From NCBI GenBank assembly GCA_036346275.1, contig CM070728.1, positions 23,088,723-23,152,722 on the forward strand: 64,000 bases of DNA, in the 5' to 3' direction. This stretch comes from Otatea glauca. Lineage: Eukaryota; Streptophyta; Magnoliopsida; Poales; Poaceae. The notes beneath the pieces are model-generated. The model did no database searches, was not told the origin of the DNA, and worked only from the letters and a program-made list of their open reading frames with translations. Shown here one piece after another: positions 35,373 through 46,618 of this stretch. The position numbers and the translations under genes are program-made. How positions within the stretch are numbered: the first letter of the stretch is position 1; every line of letters begins with the position of its first letter.

Positions 35373-38300
35373 TGTAAGGTCGAGGATGCCGACTAGAGAG
35401 GGGTGAATAGGCGGCTTTTAAAAATTTCCTCGTTAATTTCTACAAAGCAATTTACCCCTAATTATCCTAATACCAAAACCTTAACAAATATTAATGCGGA
35501 AGCGATAAACTAAGGTTTTGACAATTAAAGCCTAAATCAACTAGACTCACTATGTGCACTAACTAATTATGTCTCTAACAATAATTGCAATTCTAAAGAC
35601 AAGCAATCAATCAATTTAATTCTATGAATATAAATTGCTTGAATATAAATAATGAAAACAATGCAAGCACAAGAGACACAATACTTTTTACCGTAGTGTT
35701 TGGAGATTTGCCGGTCTCCCCTAGTCCAAGTTGAGGTTAGCCCAAATGAATTGGACCGGCTCCACGAATTGAGCACCCACCTCGAATCCACTAGTGGTAG
35801 CTCATTTTCCCTCTCGGGTAGGCGAGCTCCAACCTTCACAAACTTTGCCGGGGCTTCTCACAACCTCCGTTGAGAGCTTCCGCGCACGACGTCGCTACGC
35901 CATCTAGGTGTCGACAAACACCAAGAGTAACAAGTCAAGCCCTTCCGTTTGAACTTCACCTAGTGCAACACATGCACTCCGGTGACCTCCTACGTGCAAC
36001 ACATGCACTAGGATCCTCCTCAAGTGCAACACATGCACAAGAGGCTCTCAATCCTCTCCTAATTGCAACACATGCAATTAGAGGCTCACACTAGCTCAAG
36101 AAGCAAATGGAAGAGGGCAACACATGCACACAACTCCTACAAACACCCAAATGCTCTAGCACACAGCCAACCACTACCCTTGCCCCCCAAGGCCTCCTTT
36201 TATAGCCTCCAAGCCAAAACTAGCCGTTGGGGGGAAATTCTGGACAAAACCAGAATCCCCGGTGCTACCGCCCAACTGGGACCAGTAGCACCGGCCTCCT
36301 CGCCAACGGCTACAAAACTAGCCGTTGCAGGAAATCTGGTAGCACCGTCCAACTGGGAGTGGTGCTACCGCTCGAGTGGTAGCACCGGCCTTCACCCCGG
36401 TAGCACCGGACCCAAACCGAACACAAAAACACCTCCTCTGGATTTTTCACACCGGCCAGAGGAGCGGTAGCATCGGACCTCCGGTGCTACCGGCCTACCA
36501 TGGGCGGTAGCATCGGACCGCCAATCCGCCCAAAAACATCCCTCTCTGGAATTTCCACACCGGCTACCATGGGCGGTAGTACTGAACCGACCTGCAGTAC
36601 ATGCTCCCATAAGCGGTACTACCGGCTAGGCGGTGCTACCGGCCTTACATGGGCGGTACGACCGGCCATAAGGAGAAAACACGATTTTTCACAAAAACTT
36701 TTCTCCAAACCATTAAAGATTTATTCTTTGAGCTATGTGAGGATCAACACATGATCACAACATTATGCAAAACATATTTGCACATGTTAATCACATACTC
36801 CAAAGAATCTCGTTAAGCACAACTTATTTGCAAAACACATTTGCCAATAAACCAAGAACTTATGAGATCAATCCTCTTAGCCATGTGATGATCAACACAT
36901 GATCAAGTCAATTTGCAAAACATATTTGCAAACCCTATTTACATGCTCTAGGATCGAAACCCATAATCTCAAGTTCATTTGCAAATAACAACTCCAACTT
37001 ATTTGCAAAACACATTTGCAAATAAACCATGAACCTATAAGATCAATCCTCTTAGCCATGTAAGGATCAACACATAATCCCGACACTTTGCAAAACACAT
37101 TTGTAAATGCCAACACATGCTCTAGGATCGAACCTCATAACTTTCAGCTTATTTGCAAAACACATTTGCAAATAACAAGTCAACACTTTGCAAAAAACAC
37201 ATTTTTGCAACTAAACCAAGCTTAGCCTTGTGATGATCAACACATGACCCAATCACAAGCTAAAACACCAAAGCATGAGCTCTCTATTTGCAACACATGC
37301 AAATCTCTAGCACCATGCAAACAACCACAACAAATTCAAGTGCATGAGCTCTCTATTTGCAACACATGCAAAACTTAGCTCCAAACAAAAACTAAATCAA
37401 ATAAGATTCAATTAAGATGCAAACATGAGCACCCTTATTTGCAGCACATGTAAATACTTAGCTCATACAAAATCCAATGCACAAGCTTCACCCATTTGCA
37501 ACACATGCCAAATGGTTAGCTTCATGCAAACACCAAACAAGAAAGTGAGCTAGAGTGAACCGGATCGAGTTCATCAACACATGATGAAGCTCAAGCCAAA
37601 AGACTCAACCCCTCTTAATAGTACGGTAACCTAACTAGCAACCCGGTCTCCCATCCAAACACCGAGACCGGTAAAAAACTAGGAACACATCCTTAGCCCT
37701 AGCTAGTTATACCTTTGCCTCTAGCGATCCACTTGGAGCTTTTATGATTTCCAATCATCTTCTCTCCAGGATCACCTCTTCTTCTTCTTGGACATCAACA
37801 CATGATGAACCTTCTAGCTCTTCTCTTTACTTCGGGATCACCTCTTGAAACTCATCAACACATGATGACTTCTTCTTCTTCCCGAATCTTCATTATCTTA
37901 GACTCAACCTACTTCACAACTCGTAGAAGATTGTTAGCCCACCAAATACGGCTGTCTCAATCATCACCGCACTCCATTAACACATAATGGATGCCTCCAA
38001 GATCTATTGTGCATAACCCAAATCAATTTGAATGATTAATTGTTGTCTTGAGTACTTTGATGCAACTAATGCTTTATTGTACTCAAGAACTTTTCGCTTG
38101 TATTTAATCAACAAGGAACACCATCAACACATGATGAAATGTTCTTTTATTGATTGAAAGACAATCGAACTCAATTTAAATTTCATTTAAATTGATATGA
38201 GTATATATATAACTACACAAGTTTCATATACTCAAATGATTGTTTCAAAATCTTGATCCTTTATATGTTATTTAGCAATAAGACATGGATCAATATTATT

Positions 38301-38612
38301 GAAACAAGTTAAATTATAAACTCCCCCTAGATGTGTGCATTCATGTAGTATATGATTAGGAACATAATGCACATATTTGGACTAAAGCAATGGAAGAGTT
38401 TATACTTTAACTTGAATCCTAAGTATGCATTAAGTCAATAGAGTGAATACAAGTGCATACCTTAGGTTTTCCATTTTCCATCCAAATATGAGACTAATAA
38501 GAATAAGGTTCAATTAAACATGTTAGTCTCATAATGATTAGATTTCTTATTAAACAATGATTAAACATTAATATTAAATCAATTACCAAAACTAATGGAA
38601 CTTGAACTTACA
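35373..38612 (-). mobile_element. Solo LTR, Sirevirus/Maximus-type Copia
   Basis: Starts TGTAAGGTCG and ends ACTTACA with an exact 5 bp duplication GGGAG (35368-35372 and 38613-38617). The sequence GACTAGAG..GGGTGAATAGG near its left edge is the reversed end of the LTR at 60268-62852 (TATTCACCCCCTCTAGGCG). About 300 bp of gene-like blocks ('ccggtctcccctag', 'ggggcttctcacaa') match the solo LTR at 40543. No internal coding domain, primer site or second LTR exists, so this is recombination to a solo LTR. It sits in the 5' leader of the hAT element. Confidence 0.85.
36722..37200 (-). repeat. Tandem units of about 150-180 bp inside the solo LTR
   Basis: Three imperfect units share AGATCAATCCTCTTAGCCATG, ATCAACACATGATC and CTTATTTGCAAAACACATTT in the same order. 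The anchor recurs at about 36869 and 37048 (179 bp), with a shorter first unit from 36722. Confidence 0.75.
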
Positions 38613-38617
38613 GGGAG

Positions 38618-39130
38618 GGCACGTGTGGGGCTGGTGTCGACGTGGTGGTGCTTGGGGACGGACGTCACAGACGGCGGCGAGCAGAGATTGAGGCTCGGAG
38701 GAAGATCCACTCAAGGCAACACCGAGGGAGGCGGCGTCGACAGTACTCGCGAGGCTCGAAGGACCAGAACTAGAGGGGGGAACGGCGGAGCCGCGGAGGG
38801 GTTGGAGGAGTGGAGGGTAGACTGTAGAGAACGACGCGGAGGACCGGACTCACCGGAGGGTGGAATGGCGGAGTCGCGGAGGACGTAGGGTGGAACGGTG
38901 GAGGATGCAGGGCTGCGGAACCGTGGCGGGTGGAAAGGCGGAGCCGCGAAGAACGGCGGAGGGCAAGGCGCAGCCGCTAGGTTGGACGGAGAGACGTCGA
39001 CGACGTCACCTAGGGTTGGGCGGAGGCGCAGGGGAATGAATCGGGGGCTCGGGGCCCCAAGGTCGGGGGACGTGGGAATTGGGGAATCGACGAATTGTCC
39101 TAGGGTTGGGCTGCCGCCTGCCAGGTAGGG
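38618..39130 (-). promoter_or_regulatory. GC-rich 5' region of the hAT element
   Basis: A markedly GC-rich block between the solo LTR and the right terminal motif array, upstream of the transposase on the minus strand. Position suggests promoter and first untranslated exon. On the inner side of the solo LTR a donor-like CAGTGAG/GTAAAA at 35290 could splice to the acceptor abutting the transposase ATG. No coding homology was recognised. Confidence 0.5.
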
Positions 39131-39340
39131 ATTTTTTTGGGTTGCCGCCCTCGCCTCTGTTCGGCTGTTCGGTTTAATCACTTTTCAGCCGATGAAAACC
39201 GAACCAAACACCGTTCACTGAATAGCAGCGAAAAAAAACCGAACTGAATACCGAAAACCGAAAAAACCGATTTTTTTGATTATTTCGGTTCGGTTCGGTT
39301 TTTTGGTTTGGGTTAAATAATGCCGAGCCCTACTAATAAA

Positions 39341-40537
39341 CCTATAAAGTAGTTGTGTAAATTGATGCTTTTGGATTACAAAAGCTTCATTGATGTATTT
39401 GTTCTGTCAAGAAATCATTTAGGAGATGGTTTTATTAGATGATGCATATATTCAAACTTTGTTTCCATAGCAAGTAGGAGGGTTCGAGGCATTACTTATC
39501 AACAATCTCACCTTTGCTATGATAGAGGAATTACTAAGGCACACCATTCAACAACAAATATCTAACAGTAACATCCATCTCAGAATAACTCCATGTAAAA
39601 CCTTACATATAATTTTTCAAAATTTCTCAAAATTTCTCAAAATCACTAGATGTGAGCGAGTGGTGTTTTATAACCCAACAAAATTTCAAAATCAAATTTA
39701 ATCATGTTTTCAAGAAATGAAAAGGATAAACTTTGACACAAGCAATATTTTCCACTGTTCACCACGATTCTTTTTGCTTTGTCAAATTCTTCTCTCACGG
39801 AAATCTCAGAACATAGTCTTCCTGCATTAGCCAGATAAAAATTTATAATAATCTTAGCTAAGTACATGCCAGCAACAGCGCATTCATTACCAATCTAATA
39901 AATTGATGGGCATGTGCAAATTATATAATCCATAATACTACTAGTATAGTGCCTTGTCTTCCGGTTTCCTTTTCCCAGCACGTAATATATGGTCTTTTCC
40001 TTTTCTAGAACGTTTGTTTCCTTTTCCTTAATTCCAGGATATTTGTTTCCTTTTCCTTGAGATGATGCTGGAGGTGGGGGGAGATCTGTTGTGGACCACA
40101 GGGATGAGTTAGACACATTAAACAATGGCCATGGATGTGGGTGAGTAAAGCTGAGGAAAGATCTGAGAGGTTAATTTTGATGGAGGCAAGTTTTTGGGGA
40201 CGTTTCGATGGGTGCATGAAGGTTGGGCCATCTCTAGTGGGGTGCATTATTTGGGGTGGACGTAGAAAAGAATGCTTAGGTGCATTATAAAAAGGTATAG
40301 ATGATATATATTCAAAGTCAACTTAATTAGTCAGATGGTACGTAATAACATTCAATGATTGAAATTGTTACACGCAAAACAGAAAATACAAAATCAAAGT
40401 TAGAGAGCTCTGCTTCTAGCCCAATGGTAGCGACCGGAGCAATGTTACATACAATGAAACAACTAGATAATCATATGCGGCGTGCCACGCCGCAGGCGCC
40501 GCTCCCCACACGAGCAAATCGAGAAAACGTGTGACTG
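39341..40537. other. Spacer between hAT and solo LTR
   Basis: No gene recognised. It contains a few TTTCCTTTTCC repeats near 39965-40060 and, at its right end, one of two imperfect copies of a 40 bp sequence (CGCTCCCCACACGAG...) whose other copy follows the solo LTR at 42250. Confidence 0.45.
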
Positions 40538-40542
40538 CCGCT

Positions 40543-42249
40543 TGTAGGATCAAGGATAACCGACTAGAGGGGGGTGAATAGGAGGTTTCTAAATTTTTCA
40601 ATACAATTTAGGAAATACAAATGATACTATCAAATTGAGATACAATTATGAAGAACACACTTAAAACTCTAACAAAAGCTTAAATGGCTATGTCAATACA
40701 AGCTAAGCAAATATACTAGAGAGCTCAAAGACTATGAATAGAAAGGTGTTAATGAAATGGATTCTTAACAAACAAGAGTACCAAACACAAATAAATAGGA
40801 GACAAGAAATTTTAACCCGTGGTCTCGGAGACTTGCCGGTCTCCCCTACTCCACGTTGAGGTGACTTGAACCACGTCAAGCCGGCTCCACTTGCTTGAGC
40901 CTTCCTCGATCACTAAGGTAGTTCTTCTCCGCTCCGGGTAGGCGAACTCCGGCCTTCACAACTTGCCGGGGCTTCTCACAATCTCCGTTGAGAAGCTCAC
41001 CACGCACGATCACCTCCAAGCCGTCTAGGAGGCGGCAACCTCCAAGAGTAATAAACCTTGACGCTAGCTTGAGGTCGAATGTTGGTGTCTAAAGGCTCAA
41101 AACACTAAATGCAACACTCAAACTTGCTTCTCACACTCACAAATGGAAATTGAATGCACACAAGAGTGGAGAACACTTGCTAGAGCTCAAATATCATCAA
41201 TGAGGACCAAGAGAGGCTCTAGAGTGCGGGAGGGAGGTATTTATAGCCTCCACCAAACTTTCTAGCCGTTGGAGCTCAAATCAGTAAAAATCTATTTTTC
41301 GGTGCTACACGCCCATGTAGGACCAGTAGCAGAGCTCCTCTTCAACGGCTAGAACGATTGCATTTAATGCACTTGCCGAGACCGTTATAGGGGTCGGTGC
41401 TACCGCCCTAACTAGGGCCGTAGCACCGGCTCCATTCTTTTTCTTTCTCCAAAACACACCTCTCTGGAAATATAGCACCGGCCGAGGTGCAGTGTCTTGT
41501 CGAAAGTCCTAGAGCACCGGGCCACCATGGCGGTAACACGGGCTCCCAAAAGCTCGGAGAAAAGGTGCTTCTCGGAATTTTACACGGGTTGAGGTCGGTG
41601 CTATCAAGATCCGGTAGCACCGGGTTCCCATGAGTGGTAGCACCGGGCCACTAAATCACCCAAAAACACACCCTCTGTGATTTTCACACCGGGCTAAAGT
41701 CCAGTGCTACCGTTATCCCGGTAGCATCGGGATGCCATATGCGGTAGCACCGGGATACAAAATCCCCCAAAAATCCCTTCTCTGGAATTTTCACACCGGG
41801 CTATTGAGCCGGTACTACCGCGATCCGTGCACCTTTGATCGCCATGGCGGTATAACCGATTTCAGAGATTTGAATTGTTTCAAAGGATTTTCAAGGTTTG
41901 GAACTATTTATGATTTGGCAACTATTTGAATGTGCGTTTTGAGCCTTTAAACCCTAAATGACATCGAGATAAACGTCAAGATCCCTCTTAATAGTACGGC
42001 CCTAAATCTAGTAAACCGATCTTTCTTCCAAACTCCAAGATCGTCAAAAGACTAGAAAAGAGCCTTACAAATTTACCTTTTCATGATCTTGACATATTGC
42101 CGGTTGGTTTGAACCTTCCTTGGTATTCCCATGATCATTAATCTTGGAATTGACCTACTTTCAATGTTCTCAAGAAAAGCATTAGATCATATAACAAAGT
42201 TGTCATTAATTATCAAAACCAAAACATACCGGGTGCCTAGATGCTTTCA
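40543..42249 (-). mobile_element. Solo LTR, Sirevirus/Maximus-type Copia
   Basis: Starts TGTAGGATCAAGG and ends CCTAGATGCTTTCA, with an exact target duplication CCGCT (40538-40542 and 42250-42254). It contains GACTAGAGGGGGGTGAATAGG and the same colinear blocks as the LTR at 35373. The reversed right end matches the start of the LTR at 60268 (AAAGTGCATCTAGGC). No internal region. A cluster of GGTGCTACCG/CGGTAGCACCGG palindromes lies at about 41290-41860. Confidence 0.9.
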
Positions 42250-42359
42250 CCGCTCCCTACGCGAACAAATCGAGGAAACACGCGAAACGGTTGAAAGGAT
42301 ACAATCCGCGATTTCGCTGGAACGGAAGGTCCGCCTCAGGAAAAACGGAAAACGGAAAA

Positions 42360-42690
42360 AATGATCTAAATTTTCTTCCTGGGAAAGGACCTAAACAGAA
42401 TTTTTTTTCGAAAAAGGCTTTAAACGTAATGCTAGAAAAATGCAAAAAGGATCTAAATGCAATGTATATTTTTTTTCGAAAAAAAGACCTAAAAGTTTTT
42501 TTCCCGAAAAAAGACCTAAATGTAATTTTGATTTTCTGAAAAAGGACCCGAGCGCAATGCCTAAAAAGCATAAAAGACCTAAACGTAATATATATATATT
42601 TTTAAAAAAGATCTATTCGTATTTTTCCCTAAAAAGGATCTAATCGTAATTTTTTTTCCGAAAAAAAAATCCAAACGTAATTTTTTTTCG
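42360..42690. repeat. Degenerate minisatellite of about 35-45 bp
   Basis: Eight or so units of the pattern AAAAAGGAYCTAAACGTAAT followed by a T-run and CGAAAA. The AT-rich units are regularly spaced with length differences in the T-run. No open frame is meaningful here. Confidence 0.75.
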
Positions 42691-42882
42691 CGGCCAAACC
42701 GGCTCAAATCAATCACAGCCGGGAATTCTTCAAGCTTTAATGAAGGTATGATTACGTGCTCGTGTAGCCATCGACCGGTGATGCACATGCCGTTTAACGG
42801 GACCTCGTTGGCTGAAGAGGAGGGCCTCTTGATGTCTTGTGGTTGTATGTGGTTTGGCCGAGCCGCACGAGGCAGATGGATG

Positions 42883-43260
42883 CAGGGTTCAAAAAATTGA
42901 CGAAAATCGCTCGATTTTCGCCCGTATCGTTACGGCTCGGCTTCTAAAACCGCTCGATAAACTGGTCAATTCAAAAAAAATTTAAAAAAATCAAAAATTT
43001 GAAAAAATTTATGCAACGTATATCGGTCGAAAATCGGTGGAAATCGCTCGATTTTTGAAGCAAATCGACGAAAATCGCTTAAAAAATCGACCACCAAATG
43101 AGTTCAACTAGTATGACGATTTTCTATAGAAACAGTCGATTTTTTATTTTTTTTTGATTTTTTGATTTTGAAACTCTACGATTTTTGACGATTTTTTTAC
43201 CGATTTTCGGTTCGATATTTCTGATTTTCGATTTTCGCCAAATCGAAATTATTAACCCTG
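42883..43260. mobile_element. Non-autonomous hAT (CAGGGTT family), 378 bp
   Basis: Exact 8 bp duplication GATGGATG (42875-42882 and 43261-43268). Left end CAGGGTTCAAAAAATTGACG, reversed right end CAGGGTTAATAATTTCGATT. The inside is a dense array of CGATTTTCG and CGAAAATCG motifs, with no coding sequence. Confidence 0.92.
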
Positions 43261-43268
43261 GATGGATG

Positions 43269-43781
43269 TATGTTGAATGGCATGTACGGGCACGCCAATG
43301 CACCATTCAATGAAAGGTTTCCGCCACAAGTATGTGGTACTATGTGAATTAAGGCTCGGTATTGGTGTCTGATATTTGGTCTAGTCATCCTAGATGTAGG
43401 TAGTATGGGAATTGAAAGCTCATCTTCCTTGGGCATTATATTTATACTTCCATTAGTCATAACCTCGTAGGGGAAATTTCCTATGTTTCCCTTATCCTAG
43501 GGTAGACCCATAGATGGTCTACACCATGGGATAGGCAAGCTTTTACTTGGTTAAACTCTCCGTTCTTTTGTTTTCAGTGTCATATCACCTATAATGGTAT
43601 TGATGTAGTATAAGAAATATATCTGAACAAAGATATAATATTGCATAAAGCAATAGCCTTCGAAAATTACTTAATTTATAATATATCACGAGTCATTCGA
43701 AGTTTTAAATGTGACCTAAGTTAATACGTAACACGTGGAAGATTGGTAGATAAATTGTACATTTTCCTCTGGTCTTTCTTG
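43269..43781. other. Short spacer between hAT elements
   Basis: AT-rich, no gene recognised. Confidence 0.4.
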
Positions 43782-43789
43782 GTCAGTAA

Positions 43790-45348
43790 TAGAGGTGCAA
43801 TCGGCTCGGATTCGGTCGGATATCACTCTTTTCATATCCTAAATCATATTTTTTTGTCGGATTCGGATAGTACCGGATACGAATACGGCACAGATAATAT
43901 CGGTTGCGAATTCGAATCGAATACAGAGCGGAATCGATACGGTATCGAATAATTTTTGTCGGATAACGCGCGAAAACAGATACTACATAAAGCACACATA
44001 TAACACTAATTAACCAACCTTATGAGTTTTACATGCAACAAAATTATCGCAGTCTAACAAGTCATTTTATCGGGCAGCCCAACAAAGTTGCAAAAGTATA
44101 TTAAATTTGAACGATACACATATGACAAGTTTTGAAACATAAAATGATACATAAATAATATCACGATAAGTCGATAACATGACCATGAGGTCCATAACTC
44201 CATATTTTCATGAAAGAGACAATAAGACAAGTCAATAATATTTGGATTACATGATACAGACATACAGACAGAAGACTCAACATGACACAATCTTATATAA
44301 TTTCGATTGTTTTTTTATGTACGCCGGTGAGTATGATACTTAGATTGATCAAACACAAGAAATCCCCCCTCAGATTCGGTTTTGAGATAGTGCTCCTAGT
44401 CTTTTAAAAAATAAAGACATCTGTATTTTCATTACTCCTTTTTTGTTTCAATTTTTTTAACAGAATCCTAATGTTATTTGTATCAAACTGAAATTAAAAT
44501 AATTTCATGCAATCATATGTACAAATCACACTAGTATCTGCTAGTTGTCATTCCCCACCATATCATCCCCTTCCCCAATCCAAGAGACCAAGACCTCTCA
44601 TGGCCACAACGGCCCTCACCTTCCACCTCCCTTTCCCCTCCACCTCCCGCCTGCCCCCAAAACCCTAGCCCACTGCCCCTGTGTCGCCCCGCTCCCCACC
44701 ACGCCATCGCGCGTCGCTTTCGCCCGCCCATTGACGACAATGAGCCTCCGAGGCTGCGGAGGACTCGTCCCACGGCCTCAACCAGTACGACCAACTCGCA
44801 CGCCACGTCGAACGCGCCCGTCGCAGGCAGCAGACCGAGCAGCCGGAGATCACCCCCGACCACCTGCTCTTCTTGTCCCCTTCCTTGGTCGGCGGCGGCA
44901 GCTACAACCCCGACGACGAATTCTTCGACGAGATCGACTGCGCCATCGTGGAGAAGCGGGAGGAGTTCACTAGGCAACGGGACTTGGGCGGAGGGCGCTG
45001 GGAGGGGAGGCAGGCGGAGGGCGCCAGGAGGCAGGGTGGCGGAAGAAGGGTGGCAGCGGGAGTTGGGGCAGATGAAATGGGGAGTGGAGTCGGAGAGGAC
45101 TCACGGGAGAAGAAGATCAGATCATCAGAAAATCGTCTTAGTAAAGATCGGATATCCGAATCCTTTTTACCGGATATATGTGAAAAAGAATTCAAAATAT
45201 ACCGATTCGACGGATAGTGATATCCCGAATCCGAATCCGAAAAACAATATCCGAATCCGAAAACTATCCCAAGAAATTATCCGAATCCGATCCGAAAACA
45301 TCTTGTCGGTCGGACGGTCAAAAATTATCCGAACCGATTGCAACCCTA
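43790..45348. mobile_element. Non-autonomous hAT carrying a gene fragment (Pack-hAT)
   Basis: Ends TAGAGGTGCAATCGGCTCGG and, reversed, TAGGGTTGCAATCGGTTCGG. Subterminal zones are arrays of CGGATTCGGAT (left) and ATCCGAATCCGA (right). Flanking octamers GTCAGTAA and GTGACTAG agree only partly, so the target duplication is decayed. No transposase. A GC-rich, gene-like segment occupies the middle. Confidence 0.75.
44545..45110 (+). pseudogene. Captured gene fragment inside the hAT element (source unknown)
   Basis: GC-rich sequence starts with an ATG at 44600 encoding MATTALTFHLPFPSTSRLPP, which resembles a plastid transit peptide, and then meets a stop. The same frame resumes at 44744 with an acidic and charged segment: ASEAAEDSSHGLNQYDQLAR, ITPDHLLFLSP and NPDDEFFDEIDCAIVEKREE. 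Base composition and amino-acid bias look like a first exon of a host gene rather than transposon sequence. I do not recognise the source. Confidence 0.5.
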
Positions 45349-45403
45349 GTGACTAGGAATAATATAGAAGTATAGAACACACGAAATAAGGGACCCGGAT
45401 TGG

Positions 45404-46395
45404 TAGGGGTGGGCAATTTTTAACCGAAACCGAAAAACCGAACCAAATTAACTGAAAAAATTGGTTTTTTCGGTTTTCGGTTTTTATTTTGATATGGTTC
45501 GGTTTTTGATTTTCAGTTCGGTTTTGCAACTTGAGAAACCGAAATAGCCGAACTAACCGAACCGTCTGCATCACTCTCTGTCTCTCCTCGCGCCCCCCTT
45601 GAACGAATTGGAATCAGCTCCATATTCATTAGCCATTCGACCATTCTCCATGCCGTTCGGCCCGCAGAGACCGCGTCCGGCGCCCCTGCGCCCCCCCGCC
45701 TCCCTCCTTCTCCCCGCGCCCCTCGCCTCCCTCCCTCTCCCTGCTCTCGCGGCTCCTCTCAGCTCCCGCGAGCCCCCTCGCCCCCGTGGCCTCGCCGCCT
45801 CCTCCTCTCCCGTGCTCGGCTCCTCCTCCCCGTGCGGTCGTGGCTCCTTAGGGCTCCCTCCTCCCTCCTTCCGGCTTCCCATCATCCCGCGCCTCCTCGC
45901 CCTCACGGCCTCTCCGCCTTCCTCCCTCTCCTCGCGCACTGCTCCCTCTAGCCCTCTCTGCCTCCCTCACCCCTGCCGGCCGCTAGTCAATCGCCTCCCT
46001 CCGCAGCCCCCCGTGTCCCCCTCGTCTTCCTCCTCCGGCGCGAGCACGACGCCCCCGCCTCCCCCTCCCCTTCCTCCTCCGGCGCGAGTACGGCGCCCCC
46101 CGCCTCCCCTTCTCCCTCCAGCATGGGCGTCAAAACGAGCGCGACAACGGTGGACGCGAGCGGGACGATGGGCGGCCAACGGCAGGCGCACGGGCGGAGA
46201 TTGCGGTTGAGGCAGGCTCCGTGTGGACGAGCGCCGGGCACGAAGAGCTTCAACTGAGCGAATGAGCGATGTGATGTAGTTCGGTTAAGTGGAAAACCGA
46301 ATTAACCGAACCGATTTATGGTTCGGTTAATTCGGTTCGATTTTAGTTCAGTTGACAGAGTTCAAAAACCGAAAATTTTAAAATCCCCAGGCCTA
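45404..46395. mobile_element. Non-autonomous hAT related to the 8.5 kb element
   Basis: Ends TAGGGGTGGGCAATTTTTAA and, reversed, TAGGCCTGGGGATTTTAAAA. Subterminal arrays of AACCGAAC/GGTTCGGTT match those of 30789-39332. Flanking octamers CGGATTGG and TGGGTTGG agree at six positions. The core (about 45570-46260) is very GC-rich and pyrimidine-skewed, like the 5' region of the large element. It ends 223 bp before the GOS1 start codon. Confidence 0.82.
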
Positions 46396-46618
46396 TGGGT
46401 TGGTGGCTGCACCGAGCCTAGCCCGGCCGCACCCGACTGGTTGACCACCACGGTGGCTTGGGCACCTGACCTGACGCCAACCACCCCAGCCCCCTTCCCT
46501 CCTCTCCTCCCATCGATTCGCTCGCCGCGCGCCCGCGCGAGATCCAGACGCCACCGCGCCCCCGCCGAGATCTCCCTCCACCGACGGCTAGGACGGCGCC
46601 GGTGTCGAGGCGGGAGCC
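46396..46618 (+). promoter_or_regulatory. Remaining proximal promoter/leader of GOS1
   Basis: GC- and pyrimidine-rich sequence between the hAT right end and the ATG. No TATA box seen. Any more distal promoter was displaced by, or lies within, the hAT element. Confidence 0.45.

Larger units (their letters stand above)
30789..39332 (-). mobile_element. Autonomous-type hAT DNA transposon
   Basis: An 8.5 kb element with an exact 8 bp target duplication CTAATAAA (30781-30788 and 39333-39340). Ends are TAGGCCTGTGCATTCGG on the left and, reversed, TAGGGCTCGGCATTATTT on the right. Both subterminal regions (30800-30900 and 39165-39310) are arrays of CGGTTCGGTT/AACCGAA motifs, the expected transposase binding zones. 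It carries an uninterrupted transposase on the minus strand (31964-34185) and a GC-rich 5' region (38613-39130). A solo LTR (35373-38612, TSD GGGAG) was inserted later. Confidence 0.93.

Noticed and set aside
38711..39181. 156-codon Pro-rich minus-strand frame
   Set aside because: GC-rich 5' region of the hAT element with no conserved domain. The frame is probably fortuitous.
45599..46210. 203-codon Pro/Ser-rich plus-strand frame in the hAT element
   Set aside because: Low-complexity translation of a pyrimidine-rich block, with no domain and overlapping frames on the other strand.
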